A stretch of 64,000 bases of DNA from Caulobacteraceae bacterium (GCA_025450315.1 JANWHQ010000014.1:1-64000); one strand, 5' to 3'; positions 8,573-17,526 are shown, numbered from the stretch's first letter. The notes: a model not told the origin generated them from the sequence alone. Numbers and translations are program-made.

Positions 8573-9832
8573 ATGAAAACGGACTTCTCCGGGTCGCCGT
8601 CGGGAGGCGGGGCGGGCTTTGTGGAGTTCGTGGTGCTGATGGCGGCGACCATGGCGCTGGGGGCGCTGGGGATCGACGCCATGCTGCCCAACCTGCCGGC
8701 GATCGGCCACACCATGGGCGTCGCCGACGAGAACAAGCGCCAGCTGATCATCACGGTCTACCTGCTGGCCGTCGGCTTCAGTCAGGTGATCTACGGTCCG
8801 CTGGCCGACCGCTATGGCCGCCGGCCGGTGATCCTGATCGGGCTTGGCCTCTACGTCGGCTTCAGCATCCTGGCGGCCTTCTCGCGCTCGTTCGAGACCA
8901 TGCTGATCGCGCGGGTGCTGCAGGGGGTGGGCGCGGCCTCGACGCGGGCGATCCCGGTCTCGGTGATCCGCGACCGCTACGCCGGACGCGAGATGGCGCG
9001 GGTGATGAGCCTGACCTCGCTGGTGTTCATGGCCGCGCCAATCATGGCGCCGAGCCTGGGCCAGCTGGTGCTGGTGCTGGCCTCCTGGCCCTACATCTTC
9101 GGCCTGCTGGCGGCGTTCGGCGGAGCGGTGATGGTCTGGACGATGTTTCGCCTGTCCGAGACCCTGCACCCGGACGCCCGCCACTCGATCGTGCCCAGCC
9201 GCATCATCAGCTGCTTCCAGGACGCGGCGCGCAACCGCGTGGCCATCTGCTACATCCTGGGCCAGGCCTTCCTGTTCGGCGGCATGCTGGGGTTCATCAA
9301 CTCGTCCCAGCAGGTGTTCACCGACGCGCTGCACGCGACCGCGGCATTCCCCCTGGTGTTCGCCATCTGCGGCAGCTGCGTGGCCTGCGCCTCGCTGCTG
9401 AACGCCAGCCTGGTGCGCCGGCTGGGGATGCGGCGGCTCTCGCACTCGGCGCTCTTGCTCTACATCGCGGTCTCGGCCCTGCACCTGGTGGTGGCGGCGA
9501 CGGGCCACGAGACGCTGGTGCTCTATACGGTGCTGCAGGCGGCGACGATGTTCAGCTTCGGCCTGGCGTCGGGGAACTTCGGGGCCATGGCCATGGAGCC
9601 GATGGGCCACATCGCCGGCGTCGCCGCCTCGTTCCAGGGGCTGGTGAGCATGGTGGGCGCTTCGCTGATCGGCTTTCTGATCGGCCAGAACTTCAACGGC
9701 ACGGTGGTGCCGCTGGAGGCCGGCTATCTGGCCTGCGGGCTGCTGGCGCTCCTGATGGTGCTGATCGCCGAGCACGGCCGGCTGTTCCGCTCCCATACCC
9801 ACGTCCGGCTGCGGCCAAGCCCCGCGGAGTGA
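8573..9832 (+). CDS. MFS drug efflux transporter, Bcr/CflA type
   Basis: About 419 residues with twelve hydrophobic segments. The N-terminal ALGIDAMLPNLPAI, the motif-A block GPLADRYGRRPVILIG and ARVLQGVGAAS are typical of Bcr/CflA (DHA1) proton-driven efflux pumps of the inner membrane. ATG at 8573 is preferred over 8555 because it gives the usual short polar N-terminus. Substrate unknown; relatives export sulfonamides, bicyclomycin or chloramphenicol. Its 3' end lies six bases from that of the convergent GT61 gene. Confidence 0.88.
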   Translation: MKTDFSGSPSGGGAGFVEFVVLMAATMALGALGIDAMLPNLPAIGHTMGVADENKRQLIITVYLLAVGFSQVIYGPLADRYGRRPVILIGLGLYVGFSILAAFSRSFETMLIARVLQGVGAASTRAIPVSVIRDRYAGREMARVMSLTSLVFMAAPIMAPSLGQLVLVLASWPYIFGLLAAFGGAVMVWTMFRLSETLHPDARHSIVPSRIISCFQDAARNRVAICYILGQAFLFGGMLGFINSSQQVFTDALHATAAFPLVFAICGSCVACASLLNASLVRRLGMRRLSHSALLLYIAVSALHLVVAATGHETLVLYTVLQAATMFSFGLASGNFGAMAMEPMGHIAGVAASFQGLVSMVGASLIGFLIGQNFNGTVVPLEAGYLACGLLALLMVLIAEHGRLFRSHTHVRLRPSPAE

Positions 9833-9838
9833 GGGCGG

Positions 9839-11752
9839 CTAGGCCTTCGCGGCGAGGTCGAGGATGGCGTCGATGGCCGGGTTCAGGCGGTCCAGGGGCG
9901 CGATCCAAGGCGCGTGGCGTCCCTTGGCGCCGGCGCCATCGCCTGGAAGGCTCGGTCCCCAGAGGTATCCGAAACGCAGGCCGAGATCGCCGTGCCAGAG
10001 CGCGATCTCCTCCAGATGGCGGCGGGTGTGGTCGGGCAACAGCACCAGGCTGACGGGCTGGCCCGCCGAGAACGCCAGATTGTGGAAGGCCGAGCCGAAA
10101 GGCCCCGCGACGCAGGCCGGACCGGCGAAGAGCTCGCGCACCTGGGCGAAGGTCAGGCTGCCCGGATCGACCGCCCGGAAGCCCCGGCGCTCGAACAGAT
10201 CGCGCACCTCGTCCTCGTTGACCATTTGGCGCGAGGCGACGTTCTTGCGGGTGAGATAGAGCCGCGGCCGCTCGGCGGGAACCGTGCGGGGCGCCAGGCG
10301 GCGGTAGATGTCGTAGACGCCGGCCGAGGGCGCCAGCTTGGCGGGGGTCGGCCAGGACGGGACGATCAGCCGGGAGAACAGCGACACCCCGTCCGGGTCG
10401 TGGAAGAGGATCCGCTCGGGCGTCACGCCGAGGGCGGCCAGGATGTCCAGGGCCTGGGCCTGGGGCGGGCGCCGCAGCACGATCGCCAGATCGTCCAGCC
10501 CGGCGGCCTCGGCGAAGGCCAGCCGCGGCGGGAAGTTGATGATCCAGTCGCCGAACGAGGCGTCGGTCGGCCCGCACATCAGCAGCGCCGGCCGATCGAA
10601 GAGGCGCACCGCCCCCATGCCGTCGTGGAACCGCATCGGATCGAAGCTCATCCAGCCGCCGTCGCTCACGCCGGCGTACTTCGACGGCTTCGAAGGCGGG
10701 ATCAGCTCGGAGATCAACTCGCCGGCCTGGTTGAGGACCACCCCTTCACCGACCAGTGCGGCGTTCCTCAGCGAGACGAGGTGTTTCGGCGCCGTGCGGT
10801 AGCTGACGCCCAGCCGGTCGTCGCCGACGCCGTCCAGACTCACCACGGGGTCGTAGGTCACCGGAGCGCCGCCCGAGTCGAGCACCAGGCACGCGTCCTC
10901 GCCCTCGAGCAGGTCCGCCCCTCGCCGGGCCTGCCGGGTCGCCTCCGCAAGCCGGCGGATCGGAAAACGGTCGCGGGGGTCGAAGACCAGCCCCCGGCCG
11001 CCCAGCCTGCGGCCCATTCCGATCTCGGCGGCCGGCGCGCTGGAGGGCGAGGCCGAGATCCACGCCTGCTTCAGCGCCTGGGCTTGCCCGTGGCGGCCCT
11101 GGGCCTCCAGCGCGCCCCTGAGGCCGATCCAGCCCGGGGCGAAGCCGGGCCGTTCGCGGACGAGCGCGGCGAACAGCGGCTCGGCCCTGGCGGGGAGGCC
11201 ACGACGCAGCTGTTCCCTGGCCCTTTGCAGCGCCGCCTTGTCGCCGGGCTCGGCGCCGGCTTCGGCGTCTTCCGCCAGCCCGGCCAAGGCCGCCTCGTGA
11301 TGGGCGCGCAGGGAGGGCTCGGGGCCGCTGGCCATGGCCTGGCCGAGCAGGCGCGAGGCTTCCAGATGGCGGCCCATCGCCTGCAGCAGCCGGCCGGCCC
11401 GGACCAAGGTGAGCTGCCGCCCCCCATCGACCGCCACGGCGCCCTCGATCAGGCCCTGGGCCTCCTCATAGCGGCCCTGGATCACGTAGAGCTGCGCCTG
11501 GTGAAGCCTGCCCGTGACGTGGTCCGGCGCCCGCCGCAGCGCCTGGTCCAGGCACGCCTCGGCCTCGGCGAACCGCCTCAGCAGGATCAGCTGGCGCCCC
11601 TTGGCGGCCAGGAACTCCAGATCGTCGGGATCGAGCGCCAGCGCCTCGTCGGCGGCGGCCAGAGCGATGGGCGAGCCGGCCTTGTCGTGCGCGGCGAGGA
11701 TCGCCCGCCAGGCGGCGCGCCGGGCCTTCTCGTCCGGGAGACTCGCCGTCAT
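9839..11752 (-). CDS. TPR protein with C-terminal GT61 (DUF563) glycosyltransferase domain
   Basis: 637 residues. Residues ~20-230 form tetratricopeptide-like helices (AFLAAKGRQLILLRRFAEAEACLDQALRRAP-type repeats). The C-terminal ~300 residues match the GT61/DUF563 family, with RPRLYLTRKN, a helix leading to FAGPACVAGPFGSAFHNLAF, and SLVLLPDH. Such enzymes transfer sugars in polysaccharide or glycoprotein assembly. The start overlaps the stop of the methyltransferase gene by 4 bases (11749-11752), so the two are translationally coupled. Acceptor and sugar are unknown. Confidence 0.8.
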   Translation of the reverse strand: MTASLPDEKARRAAWRAILAAHDKAGSPIALAAADEALALDPDDLEFLAAKGRQLILLRRFAEAEACLDQALRRAPDHVTGRLHQAQLYVIQGRYEEAQGLIEGAVAVDGGRQLTLVRAGRLLQAMGRHLEASRLLGQAMASGPEPSLRAHHEAALAGLAEDAEAGAEPGDKAALQRAREQLRRGLPARAEPLFAALVRERPGFAPGWIGLRGALEAQGRHGQAQALKQAWISASPSSAPAAEIGMGRRLGGRGLVFDPRDRFPIRRLAEATRQARRGADLLEGEDACLVLDSGGAPVTYDPVVSLDGVGDDRLGVSYRTAPKHLVSLRNAALVGEGVVLNQAGELISELIPPSKPSKYAGVSDGGWMSFDPMRFHDGMGAVRLFDRPALLMCGPTDASFGDWIINFPPRLAFAEAAGLDDLAIVLRRPPQAQALDILAALGVTPERILFHDPDGVSLFSRLIVPSWPTPAKLAPSAGVYDIYRRLAPRTVPAERPRLYLTRKNVASRQMVNEDEVRDLFERRGFRAVDPGSLTFAQVRELFAGPACVAGPFGSAFHNLAFSAGQPVSLVLLPDHTRRHLEEIALWHGDLGLRFGYLWGPSLPGDGAGAKGRHAPWIAPLDRLNPAIDAILDLAAKA

Positions 11753-12543
11753 CGATCGCGCGTGGCCAGGAAGATGTAGCGGTTGAGGCTGAAGAAGAAC
11801 TCCCCGCGCGCGATGAGATCCTGCTGGTCGTCATGCCAGGCCTGGATCTCCTCCGCTCCCAGGCCCCGGCGCGGGCCGGCCTTGAGCACGAAATCGCGCA
11901 TGGTCCGGAGGATGCCGGCCGCGTAGCTGACCGGCTGCCAGCCGGCCGTCAGCAGGGGGGCGATCTCGACCCTTCGCACCGCGAACCCGGCCCGCTCCAG
12001 CATCGGGCCGAGCGCGGAGGGCAGATGCGGATCGAACAGGTGCTCGTCCCAGGCGGCGAGCACGCGGTCCATCAGCGCCTGGTCGCCGCAGCGCCAGACC
12101 AGGCTGCGCCAGTCGGTGTCGAGGATCAGCGCCCGGCCGCCCGGCTTCAGCACGCGGCGCAACTCGGCCAGGGCCGCGGGCATGTCGGCGACATATTCGT
12201 AGACCTGGGTCGAGACGGCCGCGTCGAAGGCGGCGGCGGGGAAGGGCAGGGCGGCGGCGTCACCAAGCACGCATTCGGCCTGGATCAGGGGGCCGAGACG
12301 CCCGCCGGCGGCCTTCAGCATGTCGGGCGAGGCGTCGAGACCCACGATGCGGCCGCCCTCGCCGACCAGTCGGCCGAGATCGTAGGCCAGCAGGCCCGGC
12401 CCGACGCCGATGTCGAGGATGTGCTCGCCGGGCCGGGGCGCCAGGAGCTCGAGCACCCGCGCGCGCTGGGCCACGATGTCGGGGGTCAGATAGACCTGCT
12501 CGAGCATGCGCGCGGTGGCGGCGTCGAAGGCGATGCTGGTCAT
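11749..12543 (-). CDS. Class I SAM-dependent methyltransferase
   Basis: 264 residues. Motif I (HILDIGVGPGLLAYDLG), motif II (IVGLDASPDML), the acidic GDAAALPFP and the post-motif LRRVLKPGGRALILDTDW give a standard Rossmann-like methyltransferase of the UbiE/Methyltransf_11 type. A C-terminal helical region ends in FFFSLNRYIFLA. The gene is the first of a two-gene operon with the downstream GT61 glycosyltransferase, which suggests a small-molecule or glycan substrate rather than nucleic acid. The start codon is the ATG at 12543. Confidence 0.85.
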   Translation of the reverse strand: MTSIAFDAATARMLEQVYLTPDIVAQRARVLELLAPRPGEHILDIGVGPGLLAYDLGRLVGEGGRIVGLDASPDMLKAAGGRLGPLIQAECVLGDAAALPFPAAAFDAAVSTQVYEYVADMPAALAELRRVLKPGGRALILDTDWRSLVWRCGDQALMDRVLAAWDEHLFDPHLPSALGPMLERAGFAVRRVEIAPLLTAGWQPVSYAAGILRTMRDFVLKAGPRRGLGAEEIQAWHDDQQDLIARGEFFFSLNRYIFLATRDR

Positions 12544-12615
12544 GCGGGCGCCCGGCTGTGGATGGCATCGAGCGTAGCCTGCCTCAGGACAACCGCAGAT
12601 GCGACTCCGTACCGA

Positions 12616-13047
12616 TCAGCGGCCCATCAAGGCGAGGGTGCGCTCGTCGGTCCCGCCTTGGTTCCAGCGGTCCAGCGCCCGTTGGAACGGCTCGGGATCG
12701 GCCGCCGCCAGCCGGAACAGGGTCATGCTGGAGACGAACTTCAGGTCGTCGGGCGAACCGAACAGGGCGTTCAGCGAGGGCGCATCGGACCGGGTCGCGG
12801 CCTGGGTGCAGGCCAGGAGCCGCGGCCCCAGGATCGGATGGTCAAGATAGGCCCGCGCCTCGTCCAGCGAGGCGACGCCATAGTGCTGGGCGGTGGACGA
12901 TTGGCCGAGGCCCCGCGCCTGGGGAAAGACGAACCACATCCAGTGGGAGCGCTTGCGCCCGGCCCGCAGCTCCGCAAGGGCGTTGTCATAGGCGCCGGCC
13001 TGGGCCGAGACGAAGCGTTGGAGGTCGAAAGGGTCGGAGGCGCCCAC
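12616..13047 (-). CDS. DUF1810 family protein
   Basis: 143 residues. DPFDLQRFVSAQ at the N-terminus, ELRAGRKRSHWMWFVFPQ, GLGQSSTAQHYGV and the long C-terminal helices with FGSPDDLKFVSSMTLF are diagnostic of DUF1810. The family fold is close to NADAR-like N-glycosidases of the ADP-ribose field, but its activity is not settled. Cytoplasmic, no signal peptide. It stands alone, separated from both minus-strand neighbours by short gaps. Confidence 0.85.
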   Translation of the reverse strand: MGASDPFDLQRFVSAQAGAYDNALAELRAGRKRSHWMWFVFPQARGLGQSSTAQHYGVASLDEARAYLDHPILGPRLLACTQAATRSDAPSLNALFGSPDDLKFVSSMTLFRLAAADPEPFQRALDRWNQGGTDERTLALMGR

Positions 13048-13079
13048 GCCGCCGCTCTACGCCGACGTGGGCAGGCCGG

Positions 13080-13277
13080 CTAGTGGACGGTGACCGTGCC
13101 GCTGACCGTGTGAGCCGCGCCGCCGGCCGCGCTGGCCACCTGGGCGGCCGGGGCCGTCGTTCCGCCGTGGCCGCCGAAGAAATAGATCCCGCCGACCACC
13201 ACGATCAGGACCACGAGCAGAAGCCCGATGATCATGCCCATGCCCATGCCAGCCGAAGTGTTGTCGCCATCCGCCAT
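13080..13277 (-). CDS. Small single-pass membrane protein
   Basis: 65 residues. A Met/Gly-rich stretch leads into one strong hydrophobic segment (IIGLLLVVLIVVVGGIYFFG), and a short extracytoplasmic tail ends in TVSGTVTVH. No enzyme motif. It is followed at its 5' side by another small membrane protein on the same strand, 36 bases away, so the two may be one unit. The ATG at 13277 is preceded by GGAGACCGG on the minus strand, a reasonable ribosome site. Confidence 0.6.
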   Translation of the reverse strand: MADGDNTSAGMGMGMIIGLLLVVLIVVVGGIYFFGGHGGTTAPAAQVASAAGGAAHTVSGTVTVH

Positions 13278-13313
13278 GTCCGGTCTCCGTCTCTGATCGT
13301 TTGGGTTTGAGGG

Positions 13314-13706
13314 TCAGCCGGGTTGGCTGGTGTCGCCGGCGGCGGCCGCGTCGGCGGGCGTCGCGGCCGGGGCGTTGGAGCGGGCGCTCTGGGCCGCGGC
13401 GTTGGCCTGCCGGGCGGCGGCCTCGGCGTTCTGGGCGGTGGCCGCCAGCTGGGCGTTGTTGCTGCTGGCGACGGCGGCCGCCTGTTGGGCCGCCGAGGCC
13501 TGGGCGTTGGCCGCCTGGACCGCGCTCTGGTCGGCGGCGCTCTGGGCCGCGGCGGCCTGGGAGGCGGCATTGATGGTCGTGGCGTCCTGGCTGGGCTGGC
13601 TGCGGGTCAGCAGCCACGCGCCCACAAGGATCACCACGATGGCCACGAGGCCGCCGACGATCAGCAGCGTCCGGTTGGTCTTTTCGGTTTCTCGCAGCAT
13701 CGACAT
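13314..13706 (-). CDS. Membrane-anchored Ala/Gln-rich protein
   Basis: 130 residues. One N-terminal hydrophobic segment (TLLIVGGLVAIVVILVGAWLL, ~14-34) anchors a long low-complexity Ala/Gln/Ser/Asn region (~45-125) predicted helical or disordered in the periplasm. The second Met (13700) is an alternative start. The composition recalls the Ala/Ser-rich lipoprotein at 21668. Function not recognised; possibly an envelope spacer protein. Confidence 0.55.
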   Translation of the reverse strand: MSMLRETEKTNRTLLIVGGLVAIVVILVGAWLLTRSQPSQDATTINAASQAAAAQSAADQSAVQAANAQASAAQQAAAVASSNNAQLAATAQNAEAAARQANAAAQSARSNAPAATPADAAAAGDTSQPG

Positions 13707-13782
13707 GGCTTGGCCCTCGCTTTGTTGCGGGGCAGTAACGTCGTACCCGGCCTGGGGTTGCTTCGGCTCGGCCCTGGCGGCG

Positions 13783-14478
13783 TCAGGGTGCGGTGTCGCG
13801 GACCCAGTGCGAGGTCTGGATCTGGCTGTAGGCGCGAGTCTGGCGCGCGGCGTTGATGACCGCCGCCTTGCTGGCCGGCGTGCAGTCCTCGCCCTCGACG
13901 GTGAGGCCGGGCAGGGGGTCGCGTGTGACGTAGCGGCCCTGCGCCGGCGAGGACCCCGCCTTCGGCTCGGGCGGCGGGGGACCGCACATCACCGGCCATT
14001 GCTCCATGCGGGTGATCCGACCCTGGCGGTCGAAGGCGAGCGGATGCACGCCCAGGAAGACGAAAGGCCGAGGCGCGCTGGCGTCCGCCGCCACGGCGGC
14101 CGAGGCGGAGCCGTCGCCGGAGGCGGAGGCCTCGGCCTTCGCGCTGAGGTCGAGGTCGGTCTGGGCCTGCAGCACCAAGGGGTCCCCGGCGGCTAGCAGG
14201 TAGGGCGTCGACGTCTTCTGCTCCTGAGCGCCGACGCCGCGGATCTCGCCAGGGGCGACCATCACCGGCTCGGCGCAGTCGGGCCACTTGTCGGCGGGCG
14301 CAGCCTCGTCGAAGCGGCAGTCGTCCTTCTCGCCGACCCAAAGGCCCGGCCGGAACGCCGGCGCCCCGGCCGTATCGGCCTGGGCGAACATGGGCGTCCT
14401 GGACACCACGATGTTGCAGCCGCCGAGCAGGGCGGCGGCGCAGAGGAGGGCCGCAGCCCTCGTGATGGCGCCTGGCAT
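13783..14478 (-). CDS. Lipoprotein of unknown function
   Basis: 231 residues with a clear lipoprotein signal (AALLGGCNIVVS). The mature part has an FRPGLWVGEKDDCRFD block near the N-terminus, several Cys, a Pro-rich segment around CGPPPPEP and a C-terminal helix. The 'GLW...DDC' block recalls small alphaproteobacterial lipoproteins of unknown function. No catalytic motif. It probably faces the periplasm. It leads a run of three minus-strand envelope genes (with 13314 and 13080). Confidence 0.6.
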   Translation of the reverse strand: MPGAITRAAALLCAAALLGGCNIVVSRTPMFAQADTAGAPAFRPGLWVGEKDDCRFDEAAPADKWPDCAEPVMVAPGEIRGVGAQEQKTSTPYLLAAGDPLVLQAQTDLDLSAKAEASASGDGSASAAVAADASAPRPFVFLGVHPLAFDRQGRITRMEQWPVMCGPPPPEPKAGSSPAQGRYVTRDPLPGLTVEGEDCTPASKAAVINAARQTRAYSQIQTSHWVRDTAP

Positions 14479-14597
14479 GATCAGTCCCCCCGAACCCGAG
14501 CCACCATACGCACGGCCGGGACGCCGCCGCCAGGGAACCCCCTCTTAACCCTGATCTGGCATCACAGCGGCGATGTGACCTTCAGGAGGAAGGCGCG

Positions 14598-14867
14598 TTG
14601 AGCGTCAGCGCCAACTATCCGACCCCGGTTTGGGTGAACGGCTACCAGTGCCGCAACTGCTCCGACGTGGACCTGGCCAAGAAGCACATCGATCCGGCCC
14701 ATCCCAAGTCGGGGCCCTTCAACGTCGACGCCAAGAGCGACCCCAGCCGCATCCTGCAGGACGCGGTGCAGTTCGGCGGGCTGCTGGCCGGGACCAGGGC
14801 CGGCGGAGCGGGTCCCGGCCCGGCGGCCGCCTCGGCGACAGGTACGCAGTTCGACCTCCGAGCCTGA
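14598..14867 (+). CDS. Small hypothetical protein with CxxC
   Basis: 89 residues from a TTG at 14598 with an excellent AGGAGG ribosome site 8 bases upstream. YQCRNCSDVDLAKKHIDP contains a CxxC pair, and the rest is polar with a Gly/Ala-rich tail. No signal peptide. The size and CxxC suggest a small metal-binding or redox protein, but no family is recognised. It lies ~107 bases ahead of the His-rich protein on the same strand. Confidence 0.6.
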   Translation: MSVSANYPTPVWVNGYQCRNCSDVDLAKKHIDPAHPKSGPFNVDAKSDPSRILQDAVQFGGLLAGTRAGGAGPGPAAASATGTQFDLRA

Positions 14868-14974
14868 CCGCGGCCCTAGGATCGGACCCCCGCGCGCGGG
14901 CGTTAGCCATGACGTCAAGGGCGAAGGGCGGCGTCGCGCCGCCCGGGGCGGCCCTGAAAATGGGAGCCATAGCA

Positions 14975-15328
14975 ATGGACAAGACCAAGCTCGGACTGAT
15001 GGGCGCGATCTCCTCGCTCGTCGCCCTGCCGGTGGGCGCCGGCGCCGCCGTTCCACAGGAACCGGTTACGCCGCCGGCCCAATCGTTCGCCGATCTGCTG
15101 CAGCCGATCCCGAACGCCGTGGAGAAGCTGAAGATCTCGGACGCGCAGGAACTCGCCAGCGCCCGGGGCGTGCAGCTGATCCAGACCCGCTGGCATCATC
15201 ACCACCACCACCACGCCCATTACTACAGGCCGTGGCGAAGGTCGTACTGGGGCTACAGCTACATCCCCTACTACTGGGGACGTTATCACCACCACCATCA
15301 CCACCATCATCATCACCACCGCTGGTGA
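14975..15328 (+). CDS. Secreted His-rich protein, copy 1
   Basis: 117 residues. A signal peptide (MDKTKLGLMGAISSLVALP, cleaved near AGA) is followed by a short conserved acidic segment with SFADLLQPIPNAVEKLKISDAQE. Two polyhistidine blocks, 7 and 11 His, flank an aromatic Tyr/Trp-rich linker. The ATG at 14975 follows a GGGAGCC ribosome site. The protein is probably periplasmic and could bind divalent metal (Ni, Zn, Cu) through the His runs. It is a tandem paralogue of the gene at 15461. Confidence 0.75.
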   Translation: MDKTKLGLMGAISSLVALPVGAGAAVPQEPVTPPAQSFADLLQPIPNAVEKLKISDAQELASARGVQLIQTRWHHHHHHHAHYYRPWRRSYWGYSYIPYYWGRYHHHHHHHHHHHRW

Positions 15329-15460
15329 GGGCGGAGGTCCGAAGCCTGGCCGCGCCGGGAGTTTCGTTTCCAGCCGGCAACAAGCTGCGCGGGCTCTGCG
15401 TTAGCCCTCTGGGCGAAGCACGGCAGGTCGTCGTCGCAGCCTAGTCTGGAGCCAGACCAA

Positions 15461-15814
15461 ATGGATAAGACCAAACTTGGTATCGTCGGGGCGATCGGTT
15501 CGTTGATCGCCGCGCCGCTCGGGGCGAGCGCAGCCGCCGCGCCGCAGGAATCCGCCGTTCCCCCGGCGCAATCCTTCGCCGACCTGCTGCAACCGATCTC
15601 GAACCCGGTCGAGCGGCTGCAACTGGCCGACGCCCAGGAGGAACAGCAGGCGCGCCTGATCCCCGCGCGATACTACCGTGGTTACGATCGCCACCATCAC
15701 CACCATCATCATCACAATCGGCGGTGGTACCTGCAGCGGGGCTATTACTGGTCGAACGGCGTGTGGGTGCTGCGCCCGCGCCATCACCACCACCATCATC
15801 ACCACCACAATTAG
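15461..15814 (+). CDS. Secreted His-rich protein, copy 2
   Basis: 117 residues, exactly the length of copy 1. The signal peptide (MDKTKLGIVGAIGSLIAAP) and the SFADLLQPISNPVERLQLADAQE segment are shared, and the two polyhistidine blocks (8 and 9 His) again flank a Tyr/Trp-rich linker. GGAGCC precedes the ATG. The linkers have diverged more than the signal peptide, which fits an old tandem duplication. A strong bidirectional hairpin follows. Metal storage or buffering in the periplasm is inferred from composition only. Confidence 0.75.
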   Translation: MDKTKLGIVGAIGSLIAAPLGASAAAAPQESAVPPAQSFADLLQPISNPVERLQLADAQEEQQARLIPARYYRGYDRHHHHHHHHNRRWYLQRGYYWSNGVWVLRPRHHHHHHHHHN

Positions 15815-15821
15815 GACCGTC

Positions 15822-15852
15822 GGCCGCGGCCGGGCGCGATCCGGCCGCGGCC
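15822..15852. terminator. Strong hairpin between convergent genes
   Basis: A perfect 12-bp stem (GGCCGCGGCCGG / CCGGCCGCGGCC) with a 7-base loop starts 8 bases after the stop of the second His-rich gene and before the end of the convergent gene at 15890. There is no T-tract, so it may act as a bidirectional structural terminator or RNA-stabilising hairpin. Confidence 0.55.
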
Positions 15853-15889
15853 ATCCGGTGCAGGGGCCGGATGGATCCGGCGGCCGCGC

Positions 15890-16615
15890 TCAGGCGCCCT
15901 CGGGGCGGGCTTTCGCCGCGCGCAGCAGGTGACGGTAGGTGCCGTCGAAGACGGTGTTGGTCGAGGACAGCCAGGTGGTGTTCTCCGAGAGGGTAGGCCG
16001 GCTGTCCCGGATCCGGCGCGACTGCAATTCCCGTTCGGCCGACTCCTCCTCGCCCATCGGCTCCAGCTGGAGCTGGGGATCGGAGGGGATGACCATCATC
16101 TGCATGAACGGCTCGCCCTTGCGGAAGATGTGGGTCGCCCCCTTGGGCGGCGACTTGAAGATCACGAACAGGATCATCGGCCACCATTCGGTGCGGATCA
16201 TCGCCGGCACCGCCAGCGGGGTGGTGTCGGTGGAATCGGCGTAGAAGCGTGGATGCGGCTCGGTGCGCACCGCCCATCCGTGCGGGACCTTGAGGTCGAT
16301 GACGCTCTGGTAGGAATAGTAGCCTTCCCCGAACGACCGGAAGGGCGGCCACATCAGGCCGTTTTCGGGATCCGGGCCCCAGTCGGCCTCCAGCTTGACC
16401 TTGCCCCGCACGGTGCGGACCCGGAGCTCCTGATCGAACGGATAGATCAACTCCAGCCCGTACTTGGCGCCCTCGGAGAACGGGGTGCAGTGCCAGACCT
16501 GCTCGTGCGAGCCGTCGGCCCGGGGCTGGGGCTGGCCGCCCCATCCGGGAACGGGCACCTGGGTCTGCTGCGGCGCCAGGCCGGGACCGATCACGCGGTA
16601 TTTGACGAGCGGCAT
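15890..16615 (-). CDS. Hypothetical soluble protein
   Basis: 241 residues, no signal peptide. Features are an N-terminal YRVIGPG, HEQVWHCTPFSEGAKYGLEL, a Trp/Pro-rich middle (GLMWPPF, PHGWAVRTEPHPRF) and a hydrophobic beta stretch MIRTEWWPMILFVIF. A long polar C-terminal helix is rich in Glu and Arg. The arrangement faintly resembles DUF6065 proteins, but I would not assign it. Single gene between a terminator hairpin and the divergent PAP2 gene. Confidence 0.6.
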   Translation of the reverse strand: MPLVKYRVIGPGLAPQQTQVPVPGWGGQPQPRADGSHEQVWHCTPFSEGAKYGLELIYPFDQELRVRTVRGKVKLEADWGPDPENGLMWPPFRSFGEGYYSYQSVIDLKVPHGWAVRTEPHPRFYADSTDTTPLAVPAMIRTEWWPMILFVIFKSPPKGATHIFRKGEPFMQMMVIPSDPQLQLEPMGEEESAERELQSRRIRDSRPTLSENTTWLSSTNTVFDGTYRHLLRAAKARPEGA

Positions 16616-16728
16616 GGTGAAGCTCCCTTGCGGCAGCGTAACGCCGCAACGGGGTTCCGGGTTCTGCCTGGGGTGAAGCCTCGATCCCGCCGGCCGGATC
16701 GACGGCGGTGGCGACGCGTTCAGCGCCC

Positions 16729-17496
16729 ATGACCGAGGTCGGGGCCCATTTCACCCCGGCGGCCAAGGCGCTCGCCGCGGTCCGCCGCATCGAAGGCCGG
16801 CTGCTCCTGGCGGCGCTGGCGATCTCGGGCGCGGTGTGGGCGTTCAGCGGCCTCTGGGACGCGGTGGAAGACCGCCACACCGGCGGCTTCGACCGGGCGG
16901 TGCTGCTGGCGTTCCGGGTTCCCGGCCATCCGGACCAGCTGGCAGGGCCGCGCTGGCTGCAGGAGTGCGCCCGCGACCTGACGGCGCTCGGCGGCTTCAC
17001 GGTGCTGACCCTGGTCAGCCTGATGGCCGTGGCCATCCTGGTCATGAAGCGGCGCCGGCTCCAGGCCGCGATCTTCGCCGGCGCCGTGGTCGCCGGCCAG
17101 GCCCTGGCCGAGGCGATCAAGCTGATCGCCGGCCGGCCGCGGCCGGACATCGTCGCCCATTTCGACCTGGTCTATTCCTCGAGCTTCCCCAGCGGCCACT
17201 CGACCATGGCGCCGGTGGTCTACCTGACCCTGGTGGTGATCCTGGCCGCCGGCGAGGCCCGCAAGGACGTGCGGGTGCTGATGTTCGCCAGCGCGGTGGC
17301 GGTGATCCTCGCGGTGGGCGTCAGCCGCGTCTATCTGGGCGTGCACTGGCCCACCGACGTGCTGGCCGGCTGGGCGCTGGGCGCGGCGATCGCCCTGGTC
17401 GCCATGACGGCCCTGAGGCTGACCGCGCGCAAGCTGCATCAGGGCGGGGTGGTGGTGAGGCCGGCGCCAGAGGTCGCGTCCTCCTTGCATTCATAG
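16729..17496 (+). CDS. PAP2-family membrane phosphatase
   Basis: 255 residues, about six membrane segments. All three PAP2 phosphatase motifs are present: KLIAGRPRPD (motif 1), the SFPSGHST block (motif 2) and SRVYLGVHWPTD (motif 3). These enzymes hydrolyse lipid phosphates such as undecaprenyl pyrophosphate or phosphatidic acid on the periplasmic face of the inner membrane. ATG at 16729 is chosen; GTG at 16708 would add seven residues. It is monocistronic and convergent with the gene at 17527. Confidence 0.85.
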   Translation: MTEVGAHFTPAAKALAAVRRIEGRLLLAALAISGAVWAFSGLWDAVEDRHTGGFDRAVLLAFRVPGHPDQLAGPRWLQECARDLTALGGFTVLTLVSLMAVAILVMKRRRLQAAIFAGAVVAGQALAEAIKLIAGRPRPDIVAHFDLVYSSSFPSGHSTMAPVVYLTLVVILAAGEARKDVRVLMFASAVAVILAVGVSRVYLGVHWPTDVLAGWALGAAIALVAMTALRLTARKLHQGGVVVRPAPEVASSLHS

Positions 17497-17526
17497 CGCC
17501 GGGAAACAGGCGACGGTCCTGGCCAC

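Noticed and set aside
15190-15330. CAC/CAT repeats considered as a CRISPR or simple repeat
   Set aside because: They are polyhistidine codons inside two coding sequences; there are no direct-repeat/spacer units.
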